DNA of 41,177 nucleotides, taken from Planctomycetota bacterium (GTDB taxonomy: Bacteria > Planctomycetota > UBA1135 > UBA2386). The position numbers and the translations under genes were made by a program. The stretch lies in NCBI GenBank assembly GCA_028281765.1, contig JANQJF010000051.1, positions 1 to 41,177 of the forward strand, given 5' to 3'. Shown here piece by piece: positions 1 through 8,644 of the stretch; the first letter of the stretch is position 1, and every line of letters starts with the position of its first letter. The notes beneath the pieces are model-generated. The model saw nothing but the letters and a program-made list of their open reading frames with translations, was not told the origin of the DNA and ran no database searches.

Positions 1-74
1 TCGGTCACGGGCGCTCGGTGCGCCGCGCGAATGCTCCCGGGACCGGTCACGATGCCGGCCGAGGTCCACTGAGA

Positions 75-140
75 AGGGAGATTGACAGCTTATCCCACCT
101 ATCGCGCAGGGAGATTGACAGCTTATCCCACCTATCGCGC
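75..140. repeat. Perfect tandem direct repeat, 2 x 33 bp
   Basis: Two identical 33-bp copies lie head to tail at 75-107 and 108-140, each containing the core TTGACAGCTTATCCCACC. There is no spacer, so this is not a CRISPR array. The repeat ends exactly where recognisable secreted-protein coding sequence begins at about 141. Multiple short terminal repeats are typical of IS21-family element ends, where they serve as transposase binding sites, so this may be the right end of an element lying mostly left of the window. That assignment is inference; no transposase is visible here. Confidence 0.85.
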
Positions 141-413
141 CCACCGACGATCGCGACCTGCACCACACCGATGACGCTTCTGATCGGAACCTGTGCGGCG
201 CCTTCGATCGCTGTGCCGCCACCACTCGGCTGCGCCGCATGCGAACTCGTGATCGGCGATTGGATCGGCGCCGCGAACGGCAGCCTCACGGTCGCACCGG
301 GGGTCCCACCCGGTCTCGAGGTTTGCGCGCAGTGCGCGTGTGTCGCGCTGGCGACCGGCGGTGTGCCTTGCGTCGCGCTGTTTGGCGGCGTGTCGATCGT
401 CGCGATGCCGTGA
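141..413 (+). pseudogene. C-terminal fragment of a secreted protein
   Basis: About 90 codons remain open up to the TGA at 411-413. The residues look like the C-terminal beta-rich region that ends several secreted proteins in this window: a short LLIG segment, a Cys-containing GC.AC stretch, alternating small and hydrophobic residues, a Cys-x2-Cys-x-Cys cluster and a hydrophobic last strand. No N-terminal portion or signal peptide is present. The reading frame simply runs into the 33-bp tandem repeat, so the gene appears truncated at about position 141, probably by insertion or recombination at that repeat. Bases 414-645 after it contain no gene that I can support. Confidence 0.55.
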
Positions 414-645
414 TCTGAGCGCGCTGCCTACTTGGCGCCGCGCAGTTGCGAGCCGAGAGTCCGTGGCGAAACGCCCGACGTGCACAAAAAGCGACACCGC
501 TCCGCAACCGCATAGCGAAGTTTTCGTATGCAGTTTGCGGCCCTCTGGCCCGCGGCTCCCAGATTTTTTTCGAGAAGCGACGCTCGACCGCTCCGCGCTG
601 AGCTTTGCCGAGCATCCGCGAACTCGAACGAATGACGCTGCCGCG

Positions 646-999
646 ATGAATGAACGTCGATTCAGCACAACTCTCCTCCCGCCAACCGTTTCCGCGAAGC
701 TCTCCGCGGGAGTTCACGGTGGACACGCGCTCGTCACCGAAACCGAGACGCACCGAATGGCGTTCGACGAAGTCGCGGGAGCCGTCCAACACTGCTCGAC
801 AGTGCACGTTCTAGGCGACCGTAATCTCGCTCGCGCGCTGGCCGACCGGCTGCGCGACGTGCCGGTCTTCGTGTCGCGCTCCGTGGAAGACGCGACCGAC
901 GCGGCACAGCGCTGGCAGGCCGACCACTTCGACGGCCTCGACGGCGCGATCAACGCAGAAGACGTCTGGATCGCCTACGGGTCTGGCGCTCCGTCGTGA
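646..999 (+). CDS. Unrecognised 117-aa protein, first gene of a three-gene set
   Basis: I do not recognise this protein. The ATG at 646 was chosen because codons from here have the strong G/C third-position preference of the neighbours, whereas the open frame upstream of it reads as noncoding Arg/Ser-rich sequence. The product is soluble, with no signal peptide or TM segment. Its central part (about residues 50-85) has a beta-alpha pattern with VHVLGDRNLARALADRL, as in a small Rossmann-like or receiver-like fold, but no catalytic motif. It ends 82 bp before the 390-aa gene on the same strand. The position suggests a small partner of the two larger proteins downstream. Confidence 0.6.
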   Translation: MNERRFSTTLLPPTVSAKLSAGVHGGHALVTETETHRMAFDEVAGAVQHCSTVHVLGDRNLARALADRLRDVPVFVSRSVEDATDAAQRWQADHFDGLDGAINAEDVWIAYGSGAPS

Positions 1000-1081
1000 A
1001 CGTTCGCATCGCGTTCGGCGCCGGACACGCCCCATCCGGTGCCTTGCTCTCCCTACCCCACTCGCACCCTCAACCGTCCGG

Positions 1082-2254
1082 ATGGCAATGCCGACGACTC
1101 CGAGAGATCCCCGAAAACGGGCAAAGCAGGATCTACGCAACGCAGCGATCAAGAAGCTACCGAACCGAACCAAGCGCAAGTTCGTCGCAGAGTTTCCCCA
1201 CGGCACACTCAACAAGGCCGCGGACGCCGTTGTCGATTCACTGACGGCGGGGCTCTCGATTCCCCGTATTCGCTCGAGTCGAACGCTCAAGAGAACGAAG
1301 AAGCTGCTCCGACGCCTCGTCGCCGCCGCTGCAGGCCAAGCGCGACTCTGGAAGAGACGACCAGCCGAGCTGTGGGATCTCGCTTCAGGCTATGTCGCAG
1401 TCTTCGCCGAGGCGGCAAGTAGGCGAGCGTCCAACGGGCGCCCCAAAGATCAGATCGTCCAGGACACGATGGTCGCGATCGACCAGCACATGCGGGTGCT
1501 GGGAAACGCTCCTCCGACCCCCTACTTAGTGCCGGAGACCTACATCCACAACGGGTCGCACTTGGTGTTCTCGACTTACTTCCTCAGGATCCTGAACAAC
1601 CAGGCGATACCCAACAAACATGAGCGCTCTCACCTCGACATCGACGCGCTCGAGGGAGATCTCGAACACGATCCGCGTGAGCGCGACGAATTCGAACAGC
1701 GGAGAGACGCGCTCGAAAAAATCCGACGAGAGACCGCGGAGGAACTCGAGACCGATAGCGGTGCGGAGTTCGAAGAGAAGTGTCGCCAGAAGGCGACCCG
1801 CGACCCCGACATACCGCGCACCTCGATGTTCCGTTTGATCGGATGCAGCGAGCTCCGCTTCCAGACGTTCGAGGACCTCCCGACACTTCTGGACCGCATT
1901 CTGTCGCCAACGTGGTCCGTTCACGCGTGGCACTATGCGTGTTGTCCCGAGTGTCCGAAATGGATCGACAACTCGATCGAAGAAACCCCCGAACTACGCC
2001 TCACGGCAGAGGAACACTTCCGTGGACCCCAGGGACAACGGAGCTTCGAGAAGCTACGCGCCCGTGCACCGTTCGTACTAGAGCGAGCTCGGAGTCGATT
2101 GCCCACCACTGATGGGCAGTTGCTTGAGCAGTTTCTCCGATACCCCGGCATCTGCGTCGGAAAGATCACCAGCCGTCCTGCCATCCGGAACTTCCTCTCA
2201 CTCAACCGCGGGGTGATCGTCGCCCGCACACTCGCGAACAGGGAAACACCATGA
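1082..2254 (+). CDS. Unrecognised 390-aa protein with a possible sigma-70 region 2-like segment
   Basis: The N-terminus is very basic (about residues 1-75, Lys/Arg-rich). Residues about 122-176 resemble sigma-70 region 2 faintly: a DQIVQDTMVAI stretch followed some 40 residues later by STYFLRILNNQAI, in the order seen in ECF sigma factors. An acidic, probably coiled-coil stretch follows (about 185-235), then a Cys cluster (C287, C288, C291) in a CCPEC context. No sigma region 4 is evident, so a transcription role is only a hypothesis. The stop codon overlaps the ATG of the 1515-aa gene in an ATGA arrangement, implying translational coupling and probably a shared complex or process. ATG 1088 is an alternative start two codons in. 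Confidence 0.75.
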   Translation: MAMPTTPRDPRKRAKQDLRNAAIKKLPNRTKRKFVAEFPHGTLNKAADAVVDSLTAGLSIPRIRSSRTLKRTKKLLRRLVAAAAGQARLWKRRPAELWDLASGYVAVFAEAASRRASNGRPKDQIVQDTMVAIDQHMRVLGNAPPTPYLVPETYIHNGSHLVFSTYFLRILNNQAIPNKHERSHLDIDALEGDLEHDPRERDEFEQRRDALEKIRRETAEELETDSGAEFEEKCRQKATRDPDIPRTSMFRLIGCSELRFQTFEDLPTLLDRILSPTWSVHAWHYACCPECPKWIDNSIEETPELRLTAEEHFRGPQGQRSFEKLRARAPFVLERARSRLPTTDGQLLEQFLRYPGICVGKITSRPAIRNFLSLNRGVIVARTLANRETP

Positions 2255-5200
2255 CGACAAGCGAGTCTATTCCTATTCATTCGACCGAAACGACGATTCC
2301 CCCGACCGAAACGACCATCGAAACCCGTCGCCGCCCAAAGCACGGCTCTGTCTTCCGCCTCGCCTATGAACCGCGAGCACTCGCGATCAGCTCGGACGGC
2401 AGCCGCGTCGCGATCGGACTCAAGGACGGCACGCTGCTGATCAGCTGGCGCGACCCGATGGGCGGCTGGACCGAACCCGAAGGAATCGAAGTCTCCACGT
2501 CCGCGGCGATTCGCGGCCTGAGTTTCGTCGACGAAGAGACACTTCTTGTCGGCTGGGGGCAGGGGCAATTCGCGATCCTGACTGTCCTCGACCAGCCGGG
2601 CTGGTGTGACGCTCCGATCTACGTGCAGGCCGAAGACGACACGCGCGACCTTCTGCACAGCGTGCGGCGTATGATTCCGGCAGTCACTCCAGGCGAGTCC
2701 ATCTACAGCCGTCCTGGACCGATCGCGCTCGGTGCGACGGCAACCCGACAAATCCACGTTCTCTCGCGCGGCGAGTACGAACTCGAACGGGAGACAACGA
2801 CTCCTGAGTTCTTGTTCGAAGGCTGGCCCGAACGAGAACGCTTCGTCGACGCCGCTTGGGCACGCGACATCTTGTGGGTGTTGGACTCTTCCGGCTACGT
2901 GCGGGGTTACACCCGAAACACGACGGCGATCGGCCCTGCGTTCGTCACTGCGACGCCTGCACGGCATCGCCTACCGCGAACCAAGTCGAGTGGCGAGTTC
3001 CGTTCCATCGCTGCGTGCGAATCCGGCATCGCGGCACTCTCGAAGAGCGATTTGATCGTAGCTCGATTCGGCGAAAACGCTGGGGAGTTCACGACGGCAG
3101 ATCTCGATTCCGCGGACGGGGGAACCTGCTTGGCAATTTGGGATCGCGGCGACGAGGATCCAGATCGATTGTGGACCATCGTCGGCGACGCCAGGCTCGG
3201 AGTTCGTTGGGATCCCTGGCACGGCGATTCGGCAACTGTGCGGTTTCCAGTTGGCGCCGAGACCACGTATCGGTCTGGCGGACGGCGCGGGCGTGTCCTG
3301 CACCTCGCTTTCACTCGGGACTCACGCGGCCGCGGCACGCTTGTGTGCGGCACTCAGGACGAGACTCTGCGAATCTACTCGGTCTGTGACTCAACGGGCC
3401 CAATTCCGTTTCGGGGCCCAATTCCGTTTCGCGTGGAGCGACGCGATGCAATGCGAGCAGAGATTCGGAGGTCTTTTGAACGGAGCGAGTCCAGCAAGGC
3501 CGTTCCGCGTCTTTCGAAGCGAGCGACGGCGGTCTTCGCCCACAGCGATGCCGACCAGCTATTGGAGATCGTGGATCTCCTCGTCGAGGCATGGATACGC
3601 CAGCGCCGAGCTGCGCGCGTGCAAAAGACCCTTCCGATTCGATTCGCGAACTGGATGCTCTGGACCCTTCGCCGCGCACATCAAATCAGCCCCGAAGCTG
3701 TTCGCCGTATCGGGCGGCACGCATATGACCAAATCGAGTCGATCTCCGACGACGGAGATCCGGCATATCTCGAGATTCGGCGCCTGTCGTTGTTTCTGCG
3801 CAAGTGGGTGGAGAACGGCCACACGTACGGCGAGAAGGAGTTCGACTTCCTCGAACTCGCCTCGCGCAACCACGATCGCGGGAACGAGCTCGACGCTCTG
3901 ACGTACTTCACCAGGCTCCTAGACGCTCGATGCGACCCGCTATGGCGCGTCGCCCCACCGAAACATGCTGGGATCGTGGTCGGCAAGGACAGCGATGCCC
4001 CGTGCTCACCAGGAACCTGGGCTTCCGCGGTCGCTGCGGAGTTTTCCGTGCACTCCTACTCCGATGGTCGGATTCGTGCCGTGCACGCCACTGGAGCTTG
4101 CATCCCGTTCACGAGGCGTTCTGGGACTCTCGTGTCGGCGCTGACGCTGGACACGCGAGGTCACCTTCATCACGTGAAGGCTGCTGAGTTCTTGAAGCGC
4201 TATCGAAGCGGTCCCTACGCACGCGCGGTGATACTCAGGAGAGTCTACGGCAATCGCTACGTTCTGTGCTTCGCGACGCGCGGCTGGCGCGGCATGAAGA
4301 AGTCCGCTCCGCGTCGCGCCGTGCTCTGCGCGCTGTTGCTCGAGTGGAGCCGCGACAAGAGCGAGCTGCAGATCGTGGCTTCTAGTCGGGCCAGCCTCGA
4401 CTCTGAGGCATACGGAATGACGACGATCGACACGGGAGACCCCCTGTCGATCCACCTACTGTGCGGGACGCAAGGGCGCCGATCGGGCCGTGAGGCGATG
4501 CAACCGTTCGTCGACTACCGAGTCACGGTCGGCTCGGAGGTCCACGGACCTATCCGAATCCAAGCCAAGAAGTCCAAGGTGATGTCCGCGACGACGACAC
4601 CACAGCGAACGCTCATCAACCCGTGTTGGTCGTTGGTGTCTCAGATCGTGAACGGCGAGACGATCGTTTGGGGCGGATTCGACAATGGCACGATCCGCAG
4701 ATTCGTGCTCCCAAGCGGACAAAAGAAGCACTGGATCGAGCGGACATCCAGTGAATCGGGAGAGCCGGTCCGCGTGGGTTCGGCGGTCTGGAGGCTCGCA
4801 CTGGTGGCCGGCGAAGACGGCCTCGCCTACGGAACGGCAACCGGAACGGTCGGCATTATCACGGCGAAACCGGCGCAAGATCCATCCCTCACCCACACCC
4901 GCAGACTCCACTACCAGCACAAGGGCGAAGCCGCGATCGCCGGACTCTTCGACTACGAGGAGTCTGGGCAGACTCGACTCGTTTCGGTGAGCCAGACCGG
5001 GGAAGTGCTCGTCTTCGGCCGCGCCAAACGGGGGCGACACGCGTCCCCCTCGAAGCCCGACCAGCTGGAGAACCACTGTCTCGATCGATTCTACCTGCCT
5101 TGTCGACCGCGCACAGTCGCGTTCGCTCGAGAGACCAACATCGGCCCCCATCGATGGCTCCTCGGTTCCGAATTGCCGAACCTGGTCATCGGGCAAGCCG

Positions 5201-6798
5201 ATGGCGCCGTGTCGTGCAAGGTCCTGTGTGTTCCACGAGGTAGCCGCACGCGGAAGCGCATTCTCGAAACCGCGACTCGCATCATCGGGCGCAACCACGG
5301 CGAACCGGTCACCGGGGAATTGGCTTCGTGCATTGAGCCCGATCGCCGAACGGCGTATTCCTGGCTTCGGGTGTTCGAACTCGGTGGGCCCTATTTGATG
5401 AAGTTCGCAGTTTGGCGCGAACTTCGCGACACGCTGCGCACCCGACTCCGCTCATTCAAGCGAGAGCCGGGCACCGACGGAAACGAGTCGTACCTGAACG
5501 TGTTGCGGCGATTGGACAGTGAGATCTTTGCACTTCGCCCCATGGATCCAGGGTCGACGATCATGATCTGGGAGGAAGGCGGCCGAGCTGCTGCCATCCT
5601 CGCTCGCCTGGCAATGTCCACGTCATCGGAATCCCTGGTCAAGGCCGCATTGGAAGCTCACCATGCGGTGCAGACCGGTCTCGGTCACGTCTGCGACCAA
5701 TGGCTCGGCGCGCCAGAATCGTCTGAGGCCGAGGTCCTCAGTATCACGTGTGAACATCTGATCGACGGCACGGGAGTGAGCATTCTGGGATCGCCGGATC
5801 TGGATACAGATCTGTCGCGAGATGCACGACACTTTCTTCTATACGACCTCGTCAACCGTCGCCTGAGGTTCTCCGACGTCGACGTCTCGCTCGAGTGCCT
5901 ACGTGCGTTGAACGGAGCGTTGATCACCGCTTTCCGAACCCAGCTGAGCGCCGACCATCCCCCGCGATTCGTCGTTCAGCGAAACCATAACGAAACCGAC
6001 GGTGCCGAGTTCGCGGACCTTCTGCGCATCGTCGCCGACTTTGGCACCCGCGTTTCTGGGCGGCTCAACCCGACGCACCCGTTGTGGACGGAGCTCGCTC
6101 GATTCTACGCAGCGAGTCTCGCAGTCACCCGACAGGCACTCCTCGTCAACAAACCGATCAGCGAGTGCAACACGTTTGACAAAGGCGAAGCGTTCATCGA
6201 GGAGATTCTGTCCCAGCTGCGCATCCTCTGGACAGAACACGATCCCGACGGAAAAGACCGGTACGAGCAGGTCACTCGATGGTTCCGAGCTTCGTTCGAT
6301 CCCGCGAACGAGCTCGCGACCGGTAAATTCCCGGAGGGATGGGGAGACCTGCTGGAGGACTCCGAGGAGTTCGAGCATCCAGTGCACCAGGCCGTACGTA
6401 GCGAACTGTCTGCTGTCATCGCGACGTGCAGCGCAGTTCTCTGCCTCGATTCGGATCGAGTTCGTGCGGAGGAATCCCTACTCAAGAACCCGATCTACTT
6501 CAACGACAGCACGGCCTTCCTTCGCGACGAGTTGGTTCCTACGCACACGGAGGTCAGCGATTTCGCCAACAAGGAGCAATATCAGAAGGCCTCGAACTGT
6601 TGTCGACGACTCCAGCGCGTGCTCCGCAACCCCGAGAAGCACTCGGCGATCTCACCACCGCAGCGCGGCTGGTTTGCCCATGTAATCGATTGCTGGATCA
6701 ATCAGATCGAGTTCAAGAATGCGACCGCGAGAGCGAAGTCCGCGAACGAGATGTACGTTCAAGCATCCGAGATGTCGCGCCGATTGACGGACGCCTGA
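2251..6798 (+). CDS. 1515-aa double beta-propeller/helical protein, function unknown
   Basis: No signal peptide or TM segment is seen, so a cytoplasmic protein is expected. Residues about 30-400 have WD40-like blade patterns (LAISSDGSRVAIGLKDGTLL; GTLVCGTQDETLRIYSV). Residues about 395-560 are predicted helical, residues about 565-1010 form a second propeller-like region (IVWGGFDNGTIRRFVLPSG), and residues about 1030-1515 are helical without obvious catalytic motifs. A six-residue GPIPFR duplication sits at the first propeller/helical boundary (residues 383-394). The gene is coupled by ATGA to the 390-aa gene. A scaffold or sensor role is inferred from the propellers, which are usually protein-interaction platforms. 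Comparison with known large conflict-system scaffolds (VMAP/CATRA type) would be needed before naming it. Confidence 0.9.
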   Translation: MTTSESIPIHSTETTIPPTETTIETRRRPKHGSVFRLAYEPRALAISSDGSRVAIGLKDGTLLISWRDPMGGWTEPEGIEVSTSAAIRGLSFVDEETLLVGWGQGQFAILTVLDQPGWCDAPIYVQAEDDTRDLLHSVRRMIPAVTPGESIYSRPGPIALGATATRQIHVLSRGEYELERETTTPEFLFEGWPERERFVDAAWARDILWVLDSSGYVRGYTRNTTAIGPAFVTATPARHRLPRTKSSGEFRSIAACESGIAALSKSDLIVARFGENAGEFTTADLDSADGGTCLAIWDRGDEDPDRLWTIVGDARLGVRWDPWHGDSATVRFPVGAETTYRSGGRRGRVLHLAFTRDSRGRGTLVCGTQDETLRIYSVCDSTGPIPFRGPIPFRVERRDAMRAEIRRSFERSESSKAVPRLSKRATAVFAHSDADQLLEIVDLLVEAWIRQRRAARVQKTLPIRFANWMLWTLRRAHQISPEAVRRIGRHAYDQIESISDDGDPAYLEIRRLSLFLRKWVENGHTYGEKEFDFLELASRNHDRGNELDALTYFTRLLDARCDPLWRVAPPKHAGIVVGKDSDAPCSPGTWASAVAAEFSVHSYSDGRIRAVHATGACIPFTRRSGTLVSALTLDTRGHLHHVKAAEFLKRYRSGPYARAVILRRVYGNRYVLCFATRGWRGMKKSAPRRAVLCALLLEWSRDKSELQIVASSRASLDSEAYGMTTIDTGDPLSIHLLCGTQGRRSGREAMQPFVDYRVTVGSEVHGPIRIQAKKSKVMSATTTPQRTLINPCWSLVSQIVNGETIVWGGFDNGTIRRFVLPSGQKKHWIERTSSESGEPVRVGSAVWRLALVAGEDGLAYGTATGTVGIITAKPAQDPSLTHTRRLHYQHKGEAAIAGLFDYEESGQTRLVSVSQTGEVLVFGRAKRGRHASPSKPDQLENHCLDRFYLPCRPRTVAFARETNIGPHRWLLGSELPNLVIGQADGAVSCKVLCVPRGSRTRKRILETATRIIGRNHGEPVTGELASCIEPDRRTAYSWLRVFELGGPYLMKFAVWRELRDTLRTRLRSFKREPGTDGNESYLNVLRRLDSEIFALRPMDPGSTIMIWEEGGRAAAILARLAMSTSSESLVKAALEAHHAVQTGLGHVCDQWLGAPESSEAEVLSITCEHLIDGTGVSILGSPDLDTDLSRDARHFLLYDLVNRRLRFSDVDVSLECLRALNGALITAFRTQLSADHPPRFVVQRNHNETDGAEFADLLRIVADFGTRVSGRLNPTHPLWTELARFYAASLAVTRQALLVNKPISECNTFDKGEAFIEEILSQLRILWTEHDPDGKDRYEQVTRWFRASFDPANELATGKFPEGWGDLLEDSEEFEHPVHQAVRSELSAVIATCSAVLCLDSDRVRAEESLLKNPIYFNDSTAFLRDELVPTHTEVSDFANKEQYQKASNCCRRLQRVLRNPEKHSAISPPQRGWFAHVIDCWINQIEFKNATARAKSANEMYVQASEMSRRLTDA
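3396..3431 (+). repeat. 18-bp perfect tandem duplication inside the 1515-aa gene
   Basis: Two identical 18-bp units occupy 3396-3413 and 3414-3431. They keep the frame and duplicate six residues (GPIPFR) at the end of the first propeller region. This looks like a recent slippage or unequal-crossover event in a linker that tolerates insertion. Confidence 0.9.
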
Positions 6799-6878
6799 GC
6801 TAGACGTCGTCGGAGCTCTCGAGCACGCGCGCGGCTCGCTCTTCTCCATCGATCCGCCGAAACAGACCGGCTGAGCGC

Positions 6879-7516
6879 CTACTCCCGCTTCGCCGCCTCG
6901 ATCCGGATGAACTCCGGCAGGTAGGACGGGGTGCAGTTCTTCGCCACCGGGTCGTCCTTGTAGAGCCCCGTCTTCTTGCCGAGCTTTACGCATCGCGCAC
7001 GGTAATTCGTGTCGTGCACGCCGATCCAACCGGCGCAGAAATTCATCGCCCACTGCACGTCGGGATGCGCGTCTGCGAGGTCGCTTTCGAGAGTCTTCAA
7101 GAGTCCGCGGTGTTGTCGGGTGGCGTCTGCCCGGCCCAACGCAGGCGCGCCTGGTGATACCAAAACAGTCGTCGCAGGATCGGCGAATCGTTCTCGTCCC
7201 AGCTCTCCAGCAGCGCGATCGTCTTCTTGCCCTTCATCAGCTGGTTCGCGAGCAGCCAGTCTGCCAGCTGATGACGCTCGGCGTCTTCGTGGTCGAGCAT
7301 GTCCGCGGCGAGCGCGTCGAGAACCGACTGGTCCAGCTGCGCCTTGTCGAAGATCAAGGTCGCGAGCAATCGCGAGTGGTAGCCACCCGATTCCCACGGC
7401 TCCATCGCGAGGTCGTGGTCCTTCTGGATCTCCTTCCCGCGCTTCTTGATGTCCCCCATCTTGGTGCCGTCACCGTCGAGCCCGGACGCGAGTCTCTTCG
7501 CCGTTGCGGATGCCAT
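6879..7516 (-). pseudogene. AlkD-like DNA alkylation repair protein, single-base frameshift
   Basis: The protein belongs to the HEAT-repeat DNA alkylation repair (AlkD-like, DUF/PF08713-type) group. Known members are monofunctional glycosylases for N3- and N7-alkylated purines, but this subgroup's activity is unproven. The first part (from ATG at 7516, preceded by GGAGAGG) carries helical repeats with MGDIKKRGKEIQKDHDLAME and LADWLLANQLMKGKKTIAL and hits a stop after PPDNTADS. The second part resumes one frame away with LKTLESDLADAHPDVQWAMN and ends in NCTPSYLPEFIRIEAAKRE. Adding one base near 7101-7103 restores an uninterrupted 212-aa protein. The gene converges on the 1515-aa gene, whose stop lies 80 bp away. 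Whether the lesion is real or a consensus error cannot be told here. Confidence 0.85.
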
Positions 7517-7543
7517 GGACCTCTCCTCAAGGAGTTTCGTGTG

Positions 7544-7565
7544 AGTCTGGAGCGTGAGCCAGACT
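7544..7565. other. Inverted repeat between two minus-strand genes
   Basis: A 7-bp stem (AGTCTGG pairing with CCAGACT) encloses an 8-base loop. It lies downstream of the small Cys-containing gene and 28 bp upstream of the AlkD-like start. There is no T-tract, so it is either a weak terminator or an operator; the sequence does not decide. Confidence 0.35.
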
Positions 7566-7647
7566 ACACCGCAGGGCGCTGCTCCACACACATGCCACCG
7601 CCGAGTGAGCTCCAGCTCTCCTCGAGCCGTTTCCGCAACCGGCGGAT

Positions 7648-7929
7648 CTACTGGCCCCGCCCGAGGTTCTCCGGCAGCCCTTCGAGGCCACGGATCTCGC
7701 GCTCGAGCTGGTGCCGGCGTCGCACGCCGTCGACGTGCTGTTTCTCCGCCCACGCGCGCGAACGCGCGGCTAGCGCGTCCCGCAACCGACTCCACCCGCG
7801 CACATCGCGCTTCGGTGGGACGGGGATGCGATGACCGATCCCCGCACACGCCTCAGTGCCCTCGGGGCAGCGGACCTCATCTGCGTGCGTGACGGGTCGA
7901 CGCACGGCGATGCGACAGCAGAAGCACAC
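7648..7929 (-). CDS. Small Cys-containing (degenerate zinc-ribbon-like) protein
   Basis: This is a 93-aa basic protein starting at GTG 7929 with CFCC directly after the start, two further Cys (about residues 21 and 28), then a basic GHRIPVPPKRDVRGW region and a charged C-terminal helix. The order recalls short bacterial proteins with a CFxC-type zinc ribbon followed by a PPK/PPR-D-x-x-W segment, but the second Cys pair is incomplete (CPEGTEAC). GC-rich third positions support coding. The same frame is open upstream to the stop of the secreted-protein gene at 7978, with no better start and no clear Shine-Dalgarno, so the N-terminus is uncertain. Function is unknown. Confidence 0.5.
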   Translation of the reverse strand: MCFCCRIAVRRPVTHADEVRCPEGTEACAGIGHRIPVPPKRDVRGWSRLRDALAARSRAWAEKQHVDGVRRRHQLEREIRGLEGLPENLGRGQ

Positions 7930-7977
7930 CCAGGTGGCGTTGGAAATACGTGCACGTTCGGCGCGCGGTCGGCCTGC

Positions 7978-8517
7978 CTAGGAGCCGACCGTCATCTCCG
8001 CACGGTCCGAGAACCATGCCACGGACGACAGTCCGAAGGATGGGACCGTCACCAAGTCGAACATCTGCGCGTAGAACGTCACGCCCACCAGAGCCGTGTT
8101 CTGCGGGATGATCAGGTCGTACGACGTCGCGTAGGCTGTCGGAGAGACCATCGGCATGGGGATCGTGACAAAGGGCTCGACGAGCAGGCTGCAGTCCGTC
8201 GCGCCCGAAGGAGTCAACAACGGTGGAATGGGAACTTCGACCGAGCTTCCACCAATGAGAAGGTGCGGATGCCATTCGACAACCGAGGTGATGTCGGCCG
8301 TCCCGCTGCAGTTCAACGTCATCGTCGTCCCGAGTATCGGGAGGTCGGGTGACGTGAGCGTCGGAAGTTCCGGCTGCCCGGATCCGCTCGCGGGCCCGCC
8401 AATCGACTCTCCGAAGCAGCCGACACCGGTGTTCTGGAACGAAGCGGTCGAGCTCTGTGCCGGCGCAAAGGTAACGGTCACGACGAGGGTGAGTAGCCCC
8501 AAGAGTGAGGCGAGCAT
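7978..8517 (-). CDS. Secreted protein with planctomycete-type C-terminal beta region
   Basis: The ATG at 8517 follows AGAAGGAG and opens a signal peptide (MLASLLGLLTLVVTVTFAPA, cleaved near AQS), giving a 179-aa exported product. The mature part is Ser/Thr/Pro/Gly-rich and ends in the beta-rich region shared with other secreted proteins here: PILGTTMTL, a LLIGG strand, a Cys-containing TDCSLLVEP segment, and NTALVGVTFYAQ near the end. No catalytic residues are recognisable, and a structural or surface role is likely. The small Cys-containing gene follows downstream on the same strand. Confidence 0.8.
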   Translation of the reverse strand: MLASLLGLLTLVVTVTFAPAQSSTASFQNTGVGCFGESIGGPASGSGQPELPTLTSPDLPILGTTMTLNCSGTADITSVVEWHPHLLIGGSSVEVPIPPLLTPSGATDCSLLVEPFVTIPMPMVSPTAYATSYDLIIPQNTALVGVTFYAQMFDLVTVPSFGLSSVAWFSDRAEMTVGS

Positions 8518-8644
8518 GAATGGACTCCTTCTGAATAGGGAAGCGCACGCGGATGATAGGCGGGCTCCAGTGCAAACGCACCTCCATGCGCCGCTCGCCG
8601 AAGGGGACGCACCCGCGGTCCGACGAAAGTGGACCACGAGGCGT

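Noticed and set aside
75..140. CRISPR array
   Set aside because: The two 33-bp units are contiguous with no spacers, and no cas genes are present.
2251..6798. Assignment of the giant protein to a named VMAP/CATRA-type conflict system
   Set aside because: No CHAT, caspase, vWA, MoxR or STAND motif is visible in it or its two partners, so the resemblance is only in size and propeller content.
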